Positions 16,989 to 25,954 are shown, numbered from the stretch's first letter. The stretch: DNA of 64,000 nucleotides from DASRHT01 sp035293765 (GCA_035293765.1 DATGMF010000072.1:1-64000), one strand, 5' to 3'. The notes: generated by a model from the letters alone, not told the origin. Numbers and translations: made by a program.

Positions 16989-17819
16989 ATGCCCCAGGCC
17001 AGTTTTTCCTCATGGCAAGGTTCGCTGAGCGATCTGGCAAACCTCGTCTATCAAATTAGACGTTTACGTGTATTCGGACGCCTGCTCCTGCGTAATTCCG
17101 AGCGCCTGAGTATCGCGCAACTCTATTTCCGCGCGGGCAAACTGGTGCATATCGCCGGTAATCGCGGAGATGCCCGTGCTATTCTCTCTGAACTGCAAGA
17201 GTGGACGCATGGCTTTATCCGCTTTGACCGGGGCGTGACCACCGGCGAAGTGACACTGAATGAGATGCACGAGCGCGTCCTTGAGCAGGTCTTGATGAAT
17301 TTGCAGCGCAACGGCGTTGTCCACTCCCCCGCTCTGCCGCGGGTGATCGAGGGCGATCTGGTGGCCTCTTCTAAAGCGAAACAATTGCTCACGCCTGCTG
17401 AGTGGCGTATCCTGGCCGAGGCGGCGCGGCGGGTTTCACTGGCGGTCGCCCATCTGGTAGGACCAAAGAGAGCGATCAGGGTGCTACAGGATATCTTGAA
17501 AGATTGCTCCGCAACTTTTCCCGCTTTTATTGGCATCAGAATTGCTCCCACCGGCTATCTACTATTAGAGAACTCCTCAAACCTTGATCAGATGCCTCGC
17601 GAAGATATTCTCGAAGGTTTTACGGCGTTAATTACTGCCTGCCAGTATTTCTGTTCTCCTCTGGTTGGAGAGAGGGAAGCGCATCAACTGATTGTCCAGG
17701 CGTTGCGGGGAATTGGCTCCTCAGTCGCTAATCTGGGCATATTTCGCGTCAATGATCGGTTGCTGTCTATGTCAGCCGACCAACGCTCCCGCGATGAATT
17801 GGGGAGCTACACGCGCTAG
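16989..17819 (+). CDS. DUF4388 (PATAN-like) domain protein
   Basis: The protein has 276 residues. The N-terminal half matches the DUF4388 pattern: LYFRAGKLVHIAG, then a helical stretch ending in LQEWTHGFIRFDRG (about residues 39-80). The family occurs in bacterial signalling proteins and often links to GTPase or response-regulator modules. The C-terminal half (about 120-270) is helical and is not recognised; it may be a roadblock-like or dimerisation domain. The gene follows the acyltransferase by 21 bp, so the two may be co-transcribed. The stop codon abuts a family C repeat. Confidence 0.65.
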   Translation: MPQASFSSWQGSLSDLANLVYQIRRLRVFGRLLLRNSERLSIAQLYFRAGKLVHIAGNRGDARAILSELQEWTHGFIRFDRGVTTGEVTLNEMHERVLEQVLMNLQRNGVVHSPALPRVIEGDLVASSKAKQLLTPAEWRILAEAARRVSLAVAHLVGPKRAIRVLQDILKDCSATFPAFIGIRIAPTGYLLLENSSNLDQMPREDILEGFTALITACQYFCSPLVGEREAHQLIVQALRGIGSSVANLGIFRVNDRLLSMSADQRSRDELGSYTR

Positions 17820-17845
17820 CAGGGCAGGGGCGAGCCCTGCCCTAC
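17819..17845. repeat. Family C palindromic repeat, copy 3
   Basis: GCAGGGCAGGGG and GCCCTGCCCTAC arms begin at the last base of the DUF4388 gene's stop codon. The palindrome may act as a transcription terminator, although no T-run follows. Confidence 0.75.
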
Positions 17846-17927
17846 AGTCGGAAAATAGCGTACAATATATTCACGATCATTGATGTTTATTTGATACAGG
17901 TGTACCCTGCGCAGGAGGTATTTTACG

Positions 17928-18533
17928 ATGAAGGTGCTGGTAACCGGTTTTGAACCGTTTGGTTCCTGGAAACGCAACCCCAGCGGTGAGACGGTGCGCC
18001 ACCTGGATGGCGCGACAATCGTTGATGCGACAATTACCGGTCTGGTCTTGCCCGTCTCCTATCGCCACGCTGCCGCTCCTCTGATCGCGGCTGTTGATGA
18101 GCTGAGGCCCGATGTCGTGCTTAATCTAGGGCAAGGAAAGGCGGTTGGTGTGCGCGTGGAGCGCGTTGCGGTCAATCGTTGCCAGGCTCCCGCAAGAGGC
18201 GATAACGACGGATATGAGCCGCAAGGCGATCCGGTGGTGTCGGGTGGACCCGCAACCTATCATTCAAGCTTGCCGGTAGCTGAAATCGTCTCTCTCTTGA
18301 CCAGCATCAACATTGAGGCCGCTCCCTCCGATTCGGCGGGCGAATTTCTCTGCAATCACATTATGTATACCACACTGCATCATATCGCGACTCACCAGTT
18401 GCCCATCCGCGCCGGCTTTATCCATGCCTCGCCCCTGTCCGACGAGCAAGAGCAAGGCATGTCTTTGAAGCAGTGGATCGAATTTACTGAAGCAGTGCTG
18501 TACTTTTTGCGCTCATCAGTACATGCGTACTAA
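17928..18533 (+). CDS. pcp: Pyroglutamyl-peptidase I (peptidase family C15)
   Basis: The protein has 201 residues, close to the family's usual length. It removes N-terminal pyroglutamate from peptides in the cytoplasm. The catalytic triad is readable: Glu79 in VRVERVAVN, Cys142 in GEFLCNHIMY and His166 in AGFIHASP. The N-terminal VTGFEPFG is the family signature. AGGAGG stands ahead of the ATG. The next gene is convergent, and a 10-bp inverted repeat (18550-18582) separates the two. Confidence 0.93.
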   Translation: MKVLVTGFEPFGSWKRNPSGETVRHLDGATIVDATITGLVLPVSYRHAAAPLIAAVDELRPDVVLNLGQGKAVGVRVERVAVNRCQAPARGDNDGYEPQGDPVVSGGPATYHSSLPVAEIVSLLTSINIEAAPSDSAGEFLCNHIMYTTLHHIATHQLPIRAGFIHASPLSDEQEQGMSLKQWIEFTEAVLYFLRSSVHAY

Positions 18534-18549
18534 TGTGGTACTAAGCCCT

Positions 18550-18582
18550 ATTTTTAGGAGGATACCATTATGTCCTAAAAAT
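18550..18582. terminator. Inverted repeat between convergent pcp and restriction endonuclease genes
   Basis: ATTTTTAGGA and TCCTAAAAAT arms (10 bp, perfect) are separated by 13 bases. It contains the TAG stop of the endonuclease gene. The T/A-rich arms could terminate in both directions, but the loop is long and the stem G+C-poor. Confidence 0.4.
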
Positions 18583-19780
18583 CATCCTCATCATCTTCAA
18601 AAACCTCGTCTTCAGTCAATTCGCTCTCTTCTGTTAAGGGAGATATTTGTGGTGTCTCTTCTGAAAGGTTTTTGAAGGATAGGTTTCCGAGAAAACGTTC
18701 CAGGGGAACAGAACTTAGCCGCTCTCTAAGATAATCTGTTATCTGGCTCTGAGCCATATCTTGCAGTTCATGCTCAAAGCCAAATATTTTATGGAGATAG
18801 CGTGCGACTTCTTGAGGCCAGTAGGCGGCGCTCATTTGGATGATGTGTCCGTTTACTCGGTGAGCCAGTTCTACAATGCTGCTTCTTGTCCCTATGCGAT
18901 CAACAATAATGATAGTTGCCATATAAAAATAGATATTGCTGAGCATCTGCTCATGTTGATATCGAGTAACTTTGTCCAAAGATATTTCAGAATTACCTCT
19001 GCCAATAAATCCTATATCGAACCTGATGCCTTTTCCAAGCTCGTATAGTAGAGTTGCGTCACTTTCGCGCTGCTCTCCCCTGGTAGAGAGCCAGAAGATC
19101 TTCTGTCCAATAGTATGGCTACTTTCATATTTGAAGCCAAGGATACTTAGAAGAGAACCTAGAATCAGTTTTTCGAACAGTTTGCCAATTGAAGATTTAT
19201 TGGAGCCACGGATAGTCAACGTCTGGGCACCAATGGCATTGAGCAAGTATGTAATGAATAGCCAATCAACCTTAACTTCTTTCTCCTCACCAAGCTTGAG
19301 ATTTCCGGTTAATTCACCATATTCATTTTTGTGAATATTAATGACCTCTTGACAGACCTCAGTATAAAGATCGCTATAGTTCTTAAATGCGGTTCTATCA
19401 TCTCTCAAAACGTTCTGAACGGCTTTATCGGTTAACCCGAGCATCCATTGAGCAAGCCAGCGCTCCGACCTGGGTACACGATTGCGGGTAAGGATATCTG
19501 ATGCCATGGAAGGCAGTTCGTGGATGAAATCAGGTGAGTTGACAGCGCCTTTCAGAAAAAGATTTACCATAGCCATGTTCAAAGCCGAAATACGACTTCG
19601 GGTTAATGCTTCAGTGGAGTCACGAATGTTTTTTCCTACAAGAACATCTAAAATAATTCCGCGAATAATATCAATGCCAATCTGTTGAATCAGACCAGCG
19701 CCACTTCCTGGAAGTAGTTGAAGGGCTGTCGGCGTCATCAAACTGCCAAATGTATTATAGGTTTTTTCTTCTTCTTGCAT
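18575..19780 (-). CDS. Type II restriction endonuclease, CfrBI-like
   Basis: The protein has about 401 residues. It lies 45 bp downstream of a DNA methyltransferase gene on the same strand, the usual order of a restriction-modification pair. The core region (about 205-265) contains GKLFEKLILGSLLSILGF, ESDATLLYELGKGIRFDIG and GNSEISLDK. It resembles the CfrBI family and could form a D-(X)n-ExxxDK nuclease centre. CfrBI cuts CCWWGG, but family membership does not prove the site here. The C-terminus is highly acidic (TEDEVFEDDEDDF). The ATG at 19780 follows AAAGGGA; the frame extends 12 codons upstream from a TTG. Codon use is more A+T-rich than in the neighbours, which suggests transfer. Confidence 0.68.
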   Translation of the reverse strand: MQEEEKTYNTFGSLMTPTALQLLPGSGAGLIQQIGIDIIRGIILDVLVGKNIRDSTEALTRSRISALNMAMVNLFLKGAVNSPDFIHELPSMASDILTRNRVPRSERWLAQWMLGLTDKAVQNVLRDDRTAFKNYSDLYTEVCQEVINIHKNEYGELTGNLKLGEEKEVKVDWLFITYLLNAIGAQTLTIRGSNKSSIGKLFEKLILGSLLSILGFKYESSHTIGQKIFWLSTRGEQRESDATLLYELGKGIRFDIGFIGRGNSEISLDKVTRYQHEQMLSNIYFYMATIIIVDRIGTRSSIVELAHRVNGHIIQMSAAYWPQEVARYLHKIFGFEHELQDMAQSQITDYLRERLSSVPLERFLGNLSFKNLSEETPQISPLTEESELTEDEVFEDDEDDF

Positions 19781-19825
19781 GAATTTCCCTTTATCAATAA
19801 TAAGTAAACGGGGCAAGGTTTTTGA

Positions 19826-21031
19826 TTAAAAAAGTCTATCCTCGGTTGTGATCGGGGGGCAATTGATAGTGAAGATATCGCGTGCATTAGTTCCTAACAA
19901 GTCCTTCAACTTATGACGAATAATAGAGACATATTCGGGATTCTGCTCAATAAGCACAAATCGTCTGTCTAATTTTAGGGCGCCCTCGCCAACAGTACCT
20001 ATACCTGCGAAAGGATCTAAAATAACATCATGTTTGAAAGAGTAGTAAGAAATAACCTTTTCTACTAATTCCAGGGGAAAAATAGCTGGATGACGTTTAT
20101 CATAAGCGGGCTTAATTTGCCAAACATTTGTACGTTCGTAATCATCACCGATACGCGATGCTTTCACGATCTCTTGTTCTGGGTGGGCGCGGATATTCCA
20201 ATCAATGAGCTTTGAAGTGTGCTTACGATATACAAGAATGTATTCCGTTACGGGGACAGGCTTATATTGTAAGGGATTGCGATCTGCCGCAAAGCGGCGA
20301 CCTCTATTGGTCGCCCATCCGGCCCCCTCCGGTTTCTGCCATATGATATCCTCCATGAAGTCGTATCCTTCTTCAATGAAGAGGCGATGAACATCAAAAG
20401 GGACGGCGATGCGTTTAGAAGATTCGTTGCGGTTAGCGCGTCTGATTAAGACAGGAGCGATATTTATGACAAAAAAACATCCCTCAGCTAAAACACGATG
20501 GGCATTTTGGATGACTTTGCGCAGCTTCAGCAGATATTCTTCGTACGTGATGTAATCGGTATACTCTGGGCGCGCATTATAATAGGGGGGAGAGGTAAAA
20601 ACTAGATTAATGCTCTCGGCTGGTAAATCCTGAAGAATCTCCTCACAGTCTCCTAAAGCAATGGTATTCCGTAAAGCAGAGAGTTGGTACGTTTTAGGGG
20701 TTCGCGGGAGTTCGGTATCTGATGCAGATTCTTCTCTGCGGCCTAATAGGCGGGCTTCCAGACTTTTAGCAGAAGTCGATTTGTCTTGTAAAATTAATGA
20801 AGTACGAGCGTCTATAACCACTTCCCCTATACGCATTCTACTGGCTGTACCGATCAGAGGAACTCTCCAGACATGGTAGCGGTCATCAACTTCGGGTAAA
20901 CCAAAATCCACAGCGTTTTCTAGCTCTATTGATCGTAGCCAGATGGAGGCGATTTGTTTAGCCGCGCTGACATCCAAAACCATGTACTTTCGCCTCTCTG
21001 CTACAGTCGGCGTGCCTATATCTTTTCTCAT
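19826..21031 (-). CDS. Type II DNA methyltransferase (probable N4-cytosine)
   Basis: The protein has about 401 residues. Motif order is IV then I: TSPPYYNARPEYTDY (catalytic, SPPY form typical of N4-cytosine enzymes) in the middle, and DPFAGIGTVGEGAL (AdoMet binding) near the C-terminus, the beta-class arrangement. The N-terminal 130 residues are not recognised and may be the target-recognition or dimer part. It protects host DNA from the downstream endonuclease. The M.CfrBI relationship is an inference from the partner. The ATG at 21031 is preferred; a GTG five codons earlier (21046) is possible. The upstream leader holds two hairpins within 12-bp terminal inverted repeats. Confidence 0.85.
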   Translation of the reverse strand: MRKDIGTPTVAERRKYMVLDVSAAKQIASIWLRSIELENAVDFGLPEVDDRYHVWRVPLIGTASRMRIGEVVIDARTSLILQDKSTSAKSLEARLLGRREESASDTELPRTPKTYQLSALRNTIALGDCEEILQDLPAESINLVFTSPPYYNARPEYTDYITYEEYLLKLRKVIQNAHRVLAEGCFFVINIAPVLIRRANRNESSKRIAVPFDVHRLFIEEGYDFMEDIIWQKPEGAGWATNRGRRFAADRNPLQYKPVPVTEYILVYRKHTSKLIDWNIRAHPEQEIVKASRIGDDYERTNVWQIKPAYDKRHPAIFPLELVEKVISYYSFKHDVILDPFAGIGTVGEGALKLDRRFVLIEQNPEYVSIIRHKLKDLLGTNARDIFTINCPPITTEDRLF

Positions 21032-21081
21032 GGGAGAGATTTTCACCTCAAAGATTTTATAAAAAGGTTGACCCTGGTGTG

Positions 21082-21214
21082 AGGCCAGGAAATTATCTGG
21101 TTTCCTCCTCTAAGAACTAACGCCTTTGTTAGTTCCTGAGATGATTTGCCCATATAATAACATAGTGAACTATTAGAAGCTAGTAAAATAGTTCTAAGCA
21201 GTATTTCCTGGCCT
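21082..21214. repeat. 133-bp segment bounded by 12-bp inverted repeats, upstream of the methyltransferase
   Basis: AGGCCAGGAAAT (21082-21093) and its exact reverse complement (21203-21214) bound the segment. Inside are two hairpins sharing a GAACTA arm: 21114-21135 (8-bp stem, 6-base loop) and 21167-21194 (8-bp stem, 12-base loop). It could be a MITE-like remnant, the edge of the acquired restriction-modification island, or a control region for the methyltransferase gene. Confidence 0.6.
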
Positions 21215-21227
21215 GCAAGGATGTTTC

Positions 21228-21818
21228 TCAGCCCAGCATCTCGAACACCTGCTCGCGCACCTTCCCTAGCACGCCCAGGCTGTCGAGAATATCCGCGCCC
21301 ACACCGCCGCCGTCGCGCACGATGCCCAGCAGAATATGTTCGGCGCGAACGTAACCGCTGCCCTGACGCTCAGCTTCGTCCATCGCGAGTGAGAGCACTT
21401 TGCGCACACGAGGCACATAGTCGATCTCGCCCTCGACAGGCTCTTCGCCGCGCCCGATTTTCTTTTCCACAGCAGCACGTACATACTCAAGCGTAACGCC
21501 CAGTTTGCTCAGCGCCCGAGCTGCCAGGCTATCTTGCTCGCGGATCAGCCCTAACAGGAGGTGTTCGGTCCCGATGTAATGATGGAAGAAGCTGCGGGCC
21601 TCTTCCTGTGCCAGGGTTAATACATGCCTGGCCCGCTCGTTAAATCGCTCCAGGTGCTTGCTGGGAATCCATAACGGTTGATAGGCGAACAAACCTTTGT
21701 GAAGCAGTTCGCCCACCACGCTGGTTACGGTACGATCTTCGGTCTTTGCGATCTGGACCACTTGTTCATAGAGATAGCTCGGCACTTCGAGCCTGCGACG
21801 ATCTTTGCTGGATGGCAT
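21228..21818 (-). CDS. Stand-alone ClpC N-terminal (Clp_N) domain protein
   Basis: The protein has 196 residues. Residues 1-45 are basic and look like a ribbon-helix-helix-type segment (RRRLEVPSYLYEQVVQIA). Residues about 55-195 contain two Clp_N repeats: RARHVLTLAQEEARSFFHHY with GTEHLLLGLIRE, and VRKVLSLAMDEAERQG with RAEHILLGIVRD. This is the substrate- and adaptor-binding module of ClpC/ClpA, but there is no AAA+ ATPase part. It may bind Clp substrates or arginine-phosphorylated proteins (inference). The ATG follows AAAGGAGAG. A strong promoter with an embedded palindrome lies just upstream (21861-21890). Confidence 0.82.
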   Translation of the reverse strand: MPSSKDRRRLEVPSYLYEQVVQIAKTEDRTVTSVVGELLHKGLFAYQPLWIPSKHLERFNERARHVLTLAQEEARSFFHHYIGTEHLLLGLIREQDSLAARALSKLGVTLEYVRAAVEKKIGRGEEPVEGEIDYVPRVRKVLSLAMDEAERQGSGYVRAEHILLGIVRDGGGVGADILDSLGVLGKVREQVFEMLG

Positions 21819-21860
21819 GGCTTGCTCTCCTTTTTCTGTTTGTAAACTCTCCTTTCACTA

Positions 21861-21890
21861 GTTATACCACCGTAATTACTGTGGTGTCAA
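21861..21890 (-). promoter_or_regulatory. Promoter with palindromic operator in the spacer, for the Clp_N gene
   Basis: On the minus strand a perfect -35 TTGACA and a -10 TATAAC are separated by 18 bp. The spacer is filled by a near-perfect 20-bp palindrome (ACCAC-AGTAATTAC-GGTGGT type, 21866-21885). A dyad within a slightly long spacer resembles sites of MerR-type activators or repressors that occlude the promoter. The start codon lies about 35 bp downstream of the predicted transcription start. Confidence 0.7.
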
Positions 21891-21917
21891 TGATATCATG
21901 GCGGAATTCAGGAATGG

Positions 21918-23189
21918 CTAGAACCAATCGGTCATCGGAATCCAGGTATGGTCGCGTGGGAACAGCATGGCGAGCGCGGCTGAGGCATCGCTGGACAGAT
22001 GCGCGATGCTGGTCAGTTGGGATAATGGGCGATAGCCGAAGACCCACTGGATCATAGCCTGTGGCGTCAATTCCAGGTGGGAAGCTGCCGCACTGTTATG
22101 CTTCGTTAGCTGGATCTCAGGGCCGTTGATATGCAGCGTGCGCGTTTCCCCGTTGACGGTGAGTGCGATCTCGCCGCTCCACTGAGCGAGGCCACGTTGC
22201 CAGCGCGCCTGGAGTTCCGGCAGGATGGAGCGCATCAAAATGGGGAAGCTGGTGAGGCAGGCCATCCAGCCCGTGAAACGATGATGATAGCTTTGAGTAA
22301 GCACCCCCCATTCCAGCGATGGATGAGTCCACTGCGAGGTATCAGGTACCTCAAGCACATCAACCATCCACTGTACCATCGGCGCATCAAGCGGCAGAAA
22401 GTAATGCAGAGCTTTGGGAGCCGCATCTTCAGCGAATAGATGAGCATGATGTTGCAGCAGGGCGAGCAGTGCGTCCCGGTTTTCCGCCGCTATTTCGATT
22501 CCGTGGGACATTTCCTCGCCGGTCCTGTGGAAAAGGTAGCCCTCGACCAGTCCTTCAGGAGAAACTGCAACCAGGAGCGGCGTTCGCATATTGCTGAGGC
22601 TATACGTCTGGCTTTCCAGTGAGCGCGCGAAGCTACCTGTATAGGGCTGCAAATGGCGCTGGTAGAGAGCAAGCAACACGGGCGCGTCGTCTACAGTGGC
22701 CGAACGAACACGGTGCGCGGACGGTGCCTGCGCCAGAATGGCGGAGCGATCAACATCTACCGCACTTGCATCAAACATATTCGTATAGCCGTAGCGATAA
22801 TAAAATTTGGGGATGCCATCCAGTAGCAACAGAGCGAAGTTCTTTTCCCTGGCTCTATCCTGCGAGTCCCGCATCAGCGCGCTGGCAACGCCCTGTTTGC
22901 GGTTATCCGGCGCGGTCACGACTGCCCCGATACAGCCAGTAGCAAGACGTGCCATGCCCATGCATAAAACGCGGTCATAGAGTATATAGCCACCCATAAG
23001 TTGATCGTTATAGAAAGCGCCTCGCAGCTCATCAGGATGAAAATCGGGACGATGAGTCAATAAATGCTGCCAACGTTGGGCGCTTTCTTCTGATGGTTCA
23101 GCAGAAAAGGCTGTATCGGCGAGACGAAAAAAAATGGCATACTCTTCCGCGGATGCCAGAGGACGAACAATCAAAGGGGACATATCCAT
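21918..23189 (-). CDS. GNAT acetyltransferase, Eis-like
   Basis: The protein has 423 residues, close to the usual length of Eis proteins. The N-terminal GNAT domain has the acetyl-CoA loop VVTAPDNRKQGVASALM (about 90-106). A second, degenerate GNAT domain and a C-terminal sterol-carrier-like region (EIALTVNGETRTLHI and following) complete the Eis layout. Family members acetylate amines on aminoglycosides, lysines or peptides. AAGGAG precedes the ATG. It is the nearest upstream gene to the Clp_N gene, which has its own promoter. Confidence 0.82.
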   Translation of the reverse strand: MDMSPLIVRPLASAEEYAIFFRLADTAFSAEPSEESAQRWQHLLTHRPDFHPDELRGAFYNDQLMGGYILYDRVLCMGMARLATGCIGAVVTAPDNRKQGVASALMRDSQDRAREKNFALLLLDGIPKFYYRYGYTNMFDASAVDVDRSAILAQAPSAHRVRSATVDDAPVLLALYQRHLQPYTGSFARSLESQTYSLSNMRTPLLVAVSPEGLVEGYLFHRTGEEMSHGIEIAAENRDALLALLQHHAHLFAEDAAPKALHYFLPLDAPMVQWMVDVLEVPDTSQWTHPSLEWGVLTQSYHHRFTGWMACLTSFPILMRSILPELQARWQRGLAQWSGEIALTVNGETRTLHINGPEIQLTKHNSAAASHLELTPQAMIQWVFGYRPLSQLTSIAHLSSDASAALAMLFPRDHTWIPMTDWF

Positions 23190-23324
23190 AGTGATACAAC
23201 TCCTTGTATTCTCTTCAAGGCGGTTTTCTTATAGCCAATAAGCAGCAGAAGCTCAAGGCTTGTAGAAATGCAAGCGGACAGGATGGAAGCAAGGCGACAA
23301 TCAAGCTTACCCTATTCGGGTAGC

Positions 23325-23349
23325 CCGAGCCAGTTACAAGCTGGCTCGG
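23325..23349 (-). terminator. Hairpin downstream of the MBL hydrolase gene
   Basis: CCGAGCCAG and CTGGCTCGG arms (9 bp, perfect) with a 7-base loop lie between the MBL gene's stop and the Eis-like gene. There is no T-run, so it may be a Rho-independent terminator only in part. Confidence 0.4.
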
Positions 23350-23413
23350 ACAGAAGTAAGCCCATCATCTCATCGGTGTAATACTGCTGGTGAAATCGAA
23401 AAACCGTTTTTTA

Positions 23414-24358
23414 CTAACGCGACGTCAGCCGCTCAGGATGTTTCTTCGTCCAATAGCGCATATAGCCCTGCACGGTCATTTCGTAATTTGTCGCGATATC
23501 GTAGCGTTTCAGATCATGCGGATCGCGAGCGACACGTTGCAGTTCCGGCTCGGTCTGGGCAATTAGCATTTGCGTGATCTCTTGCGCATTTTTGCCGTCG
23601 CGCATCGCGCTCAGGACGAATTCTCCCCAGGTGAAGAGTTTTTCGCGTAAACGTTCGAGGTGCTGAGCGGGATTGCGCGTTGGCCCAAAGTGAGCGATAT
23701 AGAGCACATCGGGCCGCAATTGCCAGAGCTTATGCATGGTCTCCGACCAGGCTTCCAGGTCGAGATCAGGTGGCGGCGTCGGCGGACGTACATAATCGAT
23801 GCCCTGCAAGCGTACGCCTGCAGCATCGCCCGCGAATAGCTCTCCGCTATGCACATCAAAGTAGATGACGTGATGTACCGCATGTCCGGGTGTGTAATGG
23901 ACCTCCAGGCGACGGCCCGCGACATTGAGGATATCGCCGCCTTCCAGGGCATGGAGCCGTTCTTGCGGCACCGGCTCGATATCACCCCAGAGCTGCTGCA
24001 TCCGGTCTCCATAGATACGGGAGGCGCTGGCAACAACCTTCGATGGATCGATCAAGTGGGGAGCGCCTTTGCTATGGGCATAGACCTTTGCCTCCGGCAT
24101 ATGCCGCAAAAGCGTACCCGTTGCGCCTGCATGATCCAGGTGGATATGGGTGGCGATAATATGTGTGACTTCATGCGGCTCGAAGCCTGCTTCGTGGATA
24201 GTAGCGAGCAGCGCCTCTACTGTGCTGCCGGGACCGGGATCGATGATAGCCAGTTCGTTGCCGCCCGCAAGCATATAAGAACCAACAATTTCGGGCTCGC
24301 CCTGGAAAGGCAGAGAGATCTGCCACACTCCAGGACTGAGCTGAGTGAAAGCAGCCAA
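23414..24358 (-). CDS. MBL-fold metallohydrolase
   Basis: The protein has 314 residues. The metallo-beta-lactamase fold carries the metal-binding THIHLDHAG motif (HxHxDH), then HYTPGHAVHH and FAGDAAG. It resembles the glyoxalase-II-like or lactonase-like MBL hydrolases with a helical C-terminal domain. The reaction cannot be named from sequence. The TTG start gives the normal family N-terminus (SPGVWQISLPF) and follows AAGGAG by ten bases. It starts 18 bp after the P5C dehydrogenase gene on the same strand, so the two are likely co-transcribed. Confidence 0.86.
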   Translation of the reverse strand: MAAFTQLSPGVWQISLPFQGEPEIVGSYMLAGGNELAIIDPGPGSTVEALLATIHEAGFEPHEVTHIIATHIHLDHAGATGTLLRHMPEAKVYAHSKGAPHLIDPSKVVASASRIYGDRMQQLWGDIEPVPQERLHALEGGDILNVAGRRLEVHYTPGHAVHHVIYFDVHSGELFAGDAAGVRLQGIDYVRPPTPPPDLDLEAWSETMHKLWQLRPDVLYIAHFGPTRNPAQHLERLREKLFTWGEFVLSAMRDGKNAQEITQMLIAQTEPELQRVARDPHDLKRYDIATNYEMTVQGYMRYWTKKHPERLTSR

Positions 24359-24376
24359 AGCACCAGTACTCCTTAA

Positions 24377-25954
24377 TTACTGTTTGACAGAGATCGCTTT
24401 TGCCTGCGTAAACAATAGCAGGTAATCGCTGCCCCCCGCCTTTGAATCTGTGCCGGACATATTGAAGCCGCCGAAGGGGTGGACTCCAACCAGCGCGCCG
24501 GTACATTTGCGATTGAAGTATAGATTGCCCACATGATACTCTTCCTTTGCCCGCTCGATTCGCTCAAGATCGTGCGAGTAGAGCGAGCCGGTCAGCCCGT
24601 ACTCGGTATCATTGGCAATGCGCAGCGCGTCGTCGAAATCCTTCGCTTTGATGACTGCCAGCACCGGTCCGAAGATCTCTTCCTGGGCGATGCGAGCGTG
24701 CGGATCAACGTCGGCAAAGATGGTTGGTTCGATAAAATAACCTGGGCCTTGATGGTTGCCACCTGCTACAAGGCGGCCCTCCTTCTTGCCAATCTCGATA
24801 TAGTCGAGAATCTTCTTCATCGCATTTTCGTCAATGACCGGCCCCATATAGGTGCCTGGCTGTGTGACGTCGCCCACGGTCAGCTTTTTCGTGCGCTCAA
24901 GCACTTTTTGCAGCACCTGGTCGTAGACCTGCTCAACAATAATGGCGCGCGAGCCTGCCGAGCATTTCTGTCCCTGGAAACCAAAGGCCGAGCTGACAAT
25001 GCCCTCTGCTGCCGCATCCAGATCGGCGGTCTCGTCCACCACCACGGCATCCTTGCCGCCCATCTCTAGAATCGAGCGTTTGAGCCAGCGCTGCCCCTGC
25101 TGGTAGCGCGAGGCGCGTTCGTAGATGCGCAGGCCGACATCACGCGAGCCCGTGAAGGCGATAAAGCGCACTTTGGGATTCTCGACCAGCGCATCTCCAA
25201 TCACGGAGCCGGAGCCGCTGAGGAAATTGACGACGCCCGCGGGCAGTCCCACTTCTTCCAGGATGCGCATAAACTGATAGGCGATAGCCGGTGAGGTGCT
25301 GGCCGGCTTGAGAATGACGGTATTGCCCGCGACAAACGACGCGCTGGTCATGCCAGCCATGATGGCGCAGGGAAAATTCCAGGGCGGAATGACGGCGCCC
25401 ACGCCGAGAGGAATATAAACAAGCTGATTATCCTCGCCCTCGATCCGTACCAGCGGCTGATCCTCTGCCAGACGAATCATCTCGCGGGCGTAGAATTCCA
25501 GGAAGTCGATAGCTTCGGCTGTATCGCCATCGGCCTCGGCCCAGCTCTTACCGACCTCATAGATCATCCAGGCATTGATGAGAAAGCGGCGCTGGCGCAT
25601 CAGATCGGCGGCGGCGAAAAGATAGCCCGCTCGTTCCGCTGCTGGAACACGCTTCCACGTCTCGAAAGCTGCTGCCGCGACCTCTACGGCCTCGTTGGTC
25701 TGCTCAATGGTAGCGCGCGAAAAATAGCCAATGACCTGGTCTGGCTGAGCAGGATTGATGGAGGCGAAGGTGGCGTCATTAGTAATCTTCTTACCGCCGA
25801 CGATCAGCGGATAAGTGCGCCCCAGCTCGCTTTTAACCTGTTCCAGAGCTTCGGTCTGCGCACGCTTATTCTCTTCTTTGCTGAAATTGGTGAAGGGCTC
25901 GTTTATAAACGGCTTTTGTGCCCGTGATGTAACATGCTCTAACATTTGTGCCAT
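24377..25954 (-). CDS. pruA: L-glutamate gamma-semialdehyde (1-pyrroline-5-carboxylate) dehydrogenase
   Basis: The protein has 525 residues, the length of the RocA/PruA2 monofunctional type. It oxidises glutamate semialdehyde to glutamate with NAD in proline and arginine breakdown. Catalytic residues are Cys331 in FQGQKCSAGSR and Glu297 in ILEMGGKD; PPWNFP and the FTGSRDVG NAD-binding loop are present. TGALVGVHPFGGFNMSGTDS is the C-terminal anchor-loop region of this branch. The ATG has AAGGAG upstream. No proline dehydrogenase gene is seen nearby. Confidence 0.92.
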   Translation of the reverse strand: MAQMLEHVTSRAQKPFINEPFTNFSKEENKRAQTEALEQVKSELGRTYPLIVGGKKITNDATFASINPAQPDQVIGYFSRATIEQTNEAVEVAAAAFETWKRVPAAERAGYLFAAADLMRQRRFLINAWMIYEVGKSWAEADGDTAEAIDFLEFYAREMIRLAEDQPLVRIEGEDNQLVYIPLGVGAVIPPWNFPCAIMAGMTSASFVAGNTVILKPASTSPAIAYQFMRILEEVGLPAGVVNFLSGSGSVIGDALVENPKVRFIAFTGSRDVGLRIYERASRYQQGQRWLKRSILEMGGKDAVVVDETADLDAAAEGIVSSAFGFQGQKCSAGSRAIIVEQVYDQVLQKVLERTKKLTVGDVTQPGTYMGPVIDENAMKKILDYIEIGKKEGRLVAGGNHQGPGYFIEPTIFADVDPHARIAQEEIFGPVLAVIKAKDFDDALRIANDTEYGLTGSLYSHDLERIERAKEEYHVGNLYFNRKCTGALVGVHPFGGFNMSGTDSKAGGSDYLLLFTQAKAISVKQ

